DNA from: Comamonas sp. JUb58
Lineage (GTDB): Bacteria; Pseudomonadota; Gammaproteobacteria; Burkholderiales; Burkholderiaceae_C
DNA length: 64,000 nucleotides
Assembly: GCF_004364775.1 (NCBI RefSeq)
Contig: NZ_SOAL01000004.1
Coordinates: forward strand, 218,189-282,188
Direction of reading: 5' to 3'
Part shown: positions 62,413 to 64,000 of the stretch, piece after piece
Numbering within the stretch: the stretch's first letter is position 1
Layout of the letters: every line of letters starts with the position of its first letter
Made by a program: the position numbers and the translations under genes
The notes under the pieces: model-generated
Seen by the model: only the letters and a program-made list of their open reading frames with translations
What the model was told of the DNA's origin: nothing
Database searches by the model: none

Positions 62413-63618
62413 ATGTCACATACTTCCTTGCCTGCAACGCAAGAGCAGTCATATGCAACCGGGCTGCCCTTGCCCTTAACTCTTTTGCTCGCCAGCGGAG
62501 CGGGTCTTTCGGTGGCGACCTTGTATTACAGTCAGCCCATGCTGGGAGTACTGGGTGGCGATATCGGCGCATCCACCCAAGCAGTAGGATTTCTGCCCAC
62601 ACTAACCCAGTTAGGCTATGCGCTGGGCATCTTCTTTCTAGCACCGCTGGGCGACCGACACGACCGACGACGGATTATTCTAGCCAAGGCCGCAGTGCTA
62701 TTCGCCGCGTTATTGCTAGCGGCATTGTCGCCATCTCTGCCCACGCTACTCGCAGCCAGTTTGGTGGTAGGCCTAACTGCCACGATGGCTCAAGACATCG
62801 TGCCCGCAGCAGCGACACTCGCACCCGAAAGACACCGGGGCAAAGTCGTGGGTACTGTGATGACGGGGCTGCTGCTGGGTATTTTGCTGTCGCGTGTTTT
62901 GAGTGGTTTCGTGGCCGAACAATGGGGCTGGCGCGCCATGTTCGCTGCCGCTGCGGTAAGCATCGCACTGATCGGTGTGGCCGCATGGCTGCAGTTACCG
63001 AGATTCACGGCTACTACGCAGTTGCCCTATCCAGCACTTTTGCGCTCGCTAAGGACGCTGTGGAAACAGCACGCCGCCCTGCGGCGCGCCACCATGGCGC
63101 AGGGGTTGCTGGCGGTAGGTTTCAGCGCATTTTGGTCCACGCTCGCCGTCATGTTGCATGGCGCGCCTTTTCACCTAGGAGCAGCCGCAGCCGGTGCGTT
63201 CGGGTTGGCAGGAGCGGCGGGCGCACTAGCCGCCCCAATAGCTGGACGCATCGCAGACCGCCGAGGCCCGCAGATGGTCACTCGCTTGGGGGCTGGTCTG
63301 GTAGTGGTGTCGTTTGCTGCGCTGGGTCTGGCAGGAATCATCCCACCTGGAGTGCAACTGTGGCTGTTGGTGGCTAGTGCCATCGGGTTTGACCTGGGCT
63401 TTCAAGCTGCGCTGATTGCACACCAAACCATTATTTACGGACTGGATGCAGGCGCACGCAGCCGGCTCAACGCGGTGCTCTTCACCGGCGTATTTGCTGG
63501 TATGGCGACAGGCTCAGCTCTGGCAGCGCTTTTGTTCGCTCAGTTTGGGTGGATGGCAGTGGTTGCCTTAGCTACAACTACCGCGCTGGCTGCCTTCGCT
63601 CTACGGTTGGCTCGATGA
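62413..63618 (+). CDS. MFS transporter
   Basis: A 401-residue MFS protein with about 12 membrane segments. ATLYYSQPMLGVLGGDIG and FLAPLGDRHDRRRIIL (the G-D-R...RR loop) are typical of YnfM/AraJ-like and drug-efflux MFS members. AAGGAG eight bases before the ATG at 62413 fixes the start. Stands alone between gene debris and an IS30 element. Its third-position GC is lower than in core genes, which suits acquired DNA. Confidence 0.88.
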   Translation: MSHTSLPATQEQSYATGLPLPLTLLLASGAGLSVATLYYSQPMLGVLGGDIGASTQAVGFLPTLTQLGYALGIFFLAPLGDRHDRRRIILAKAAVLFAALLLAALSPSLPTLLAASLVVGLTATMAQDIVPAAATLAPERHRGKVVGTVMTGLLLGILLSRVLSGFVAEQWGWRAMFAAAAVSIALIGVAAWLQLPRFTATTQLPYPALLRSLRTLWKQHAALRRATMAQGLLAVGFSAFWSTLAVMLHGAPFHLGAAAAGAFGLAGAAGALAAPIAGRIADRRGPQMVTRLGAGLVVVSFAALGLAGIIPPGVQLWLLVASAIGFDLGFQAALIAHQTIIYGLDAGARSRLNAVLFTGVFAGMATGSALAALLFAQFGWMAVVALATTTALAAFALRLAR

Positions 63619-63900
63619 TCTTGTCCGAGCGCAGGAATACTCGGAAGCAGCAAACTGTCCAATCCCCTGCTCCACAGTTCGAGAGCTAGGCCAAATGTTC
63701 GATTCGCCAAGTAAAGAAATTTGATGGCGGTTATGGTCGCCTCGAAGTTGGTCGGGATGATGACGGTTGACAACCTATGCCAATCCCGGCGCACAAAGAG
63801 AATGACGCCTGTGTGAAGGAAAACATCCTCCAGAGGACTAATCAAGTGACCGCTCTCGGTTAGAGCAGACCCTGCCTAGGGATCTTGCGAGCGACCGCTA
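63619..63900. other. Intergenic stretch with a possible remnant
   Basis: A leftward frame (63845 down to about 63600) reads MISPLEDVFLHTGVILFVRR and may be the remnant of a gene, but no family is recognised and its end overlaps the MFS gene. Confidence 0.3.
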
Positions 63901-64000
63901 TGGGTTGTGAATTCAACTGGTCAATGCAACACAATATCTGCCTAAGGCTGAAGGAGTGTTTGTATGAAGCAAAGACCGCGGATTTACTACACCGAAGCTC
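63901..64000 (+). mobile_element. Left end of an IS30-family element
   Basis: TGGGTTGTGAATTCAACTGG, with TCAATGCAACAC following, looks like the terminal inverted repeat of IS30-family elements of Burkholderiales. The transposase start codon lies 63 bases further in. The rest is outside the window. Confidence 0.72.
63964..64000 (+). CDS. IS30-family transposase, first 12 residues only
   Basis: Begins MKQRPRIYYTEA, the characteristic opening of an IS30-family transposase group, with GAAGGAG upstream of the ATG. The gene is cut by the window edge. IS30 transposases insert by a copy-out mechanism with a DDE catalytic domain. Confidence 0.72.
   Translation, partial: MKQRPRIYYTEA

Noticed and set aside
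1..64000. tRNA, rRNA or CRISPR arrays
   Set aside because: None was seen when reading both strands; the only regular repeats are the short tandem arrays and dispersed elements listed.

Overview
The window is high-GC bacterial DNA. Its gene content (FecI/FecR/TonB-receptor cell-surface signalling sets, IPTL-CTERM and PEP-CTERM-like surface proteins, HemP, GcvA-like LysR regulators, an IS30 element) points to a betaproteobacterium of the family Comamonadaceae, most likely Comamonas or a close relative such as Delftia. That placement rests on protein recognition and has not been tested by a search. No rRNA, tRNA or CRISPR array is visible.

Region by region: (1) 1-2.8 kb is an accessory edge: a decayed IS5-family transposase, a protein C-terminus that has lost its body, two unrecognised genes of immunity-protein style, and three small proteins. 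(2) 2.8-5.5 kb holds an SDR oxidoreductase divergent from an AraC regulator, a DUF5713 protein and a small membrane protein. (3) 5.6-11.7 kb holds two divergent FecI-FecR pairs around one candidate Fur box. Only the rightward pair has a TonB-dependent receptor. (4) 11.7-19.9 kb is a patchwork of secreted and surface proteins, a duplicated and truncated surface-protein gene, a MITE-like repeat, chimeric transposase debris and a lipoprotein with a strongly structured leader. (5) 20-27.4 kb is a signalling cluster: a CHASE3 hybrid kinase with three receivers, CheR, a receiver-first kinase, a single-domain receiver and a LuxR-type regulator. (6) 27.5-31.8 kb is a complete FecI-FecR-receptor set with its own Fur box. 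(7) 31.8-37.2 kb holds a nucleotidyltransferase, an IPTL-CTERM surface protein, a scar made of two gene ends, a cupin/GNAT pair and a LysR regulator. (8) 37.2-42.4 kb is a LysR gene divergent from a tightly overlapped operon of cupin, FAD amine oxidase, zinc alcohol dehydrogenase and MFS transporter. (9) 42.5-45.2 kb holds two hypotheticals and a fosmidomycin-resistance-type MFS gene. (10) 45.5-49.7 kb is an iron group: Fur box plus TonB receptor, hemP, and Fur box plus MFS transporter. (11) 49.7-64 kb is a second accessory, stress-flavoured stretch: an orphan antitoxin, a truncated nitroreductase, a TrxR-like flavoprotein with a UBP zinc finger, a bicupin / MbcA-like / FdhF-like row, Dps, two-component genes, a chloroperoxidase-like hydrolase, an MFS pump and the start of an IS30 element.

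The main themes are ferric-siderophore acquisition controlled by Fur and ECF sigma factors (no siderophore synthesis genes, so probably uptake of foreign siderophores), envelope and surface proteins, multi-step phosphorelay signalling, and redox or oxidant stress. The parts that look least described are the LysR/cupin/amine-oxidase/ADH/MFS operon, the bicupin/MbcA-like/FdhF row, and the two-form MITE-like element that borders a truncated surface-protein gene.
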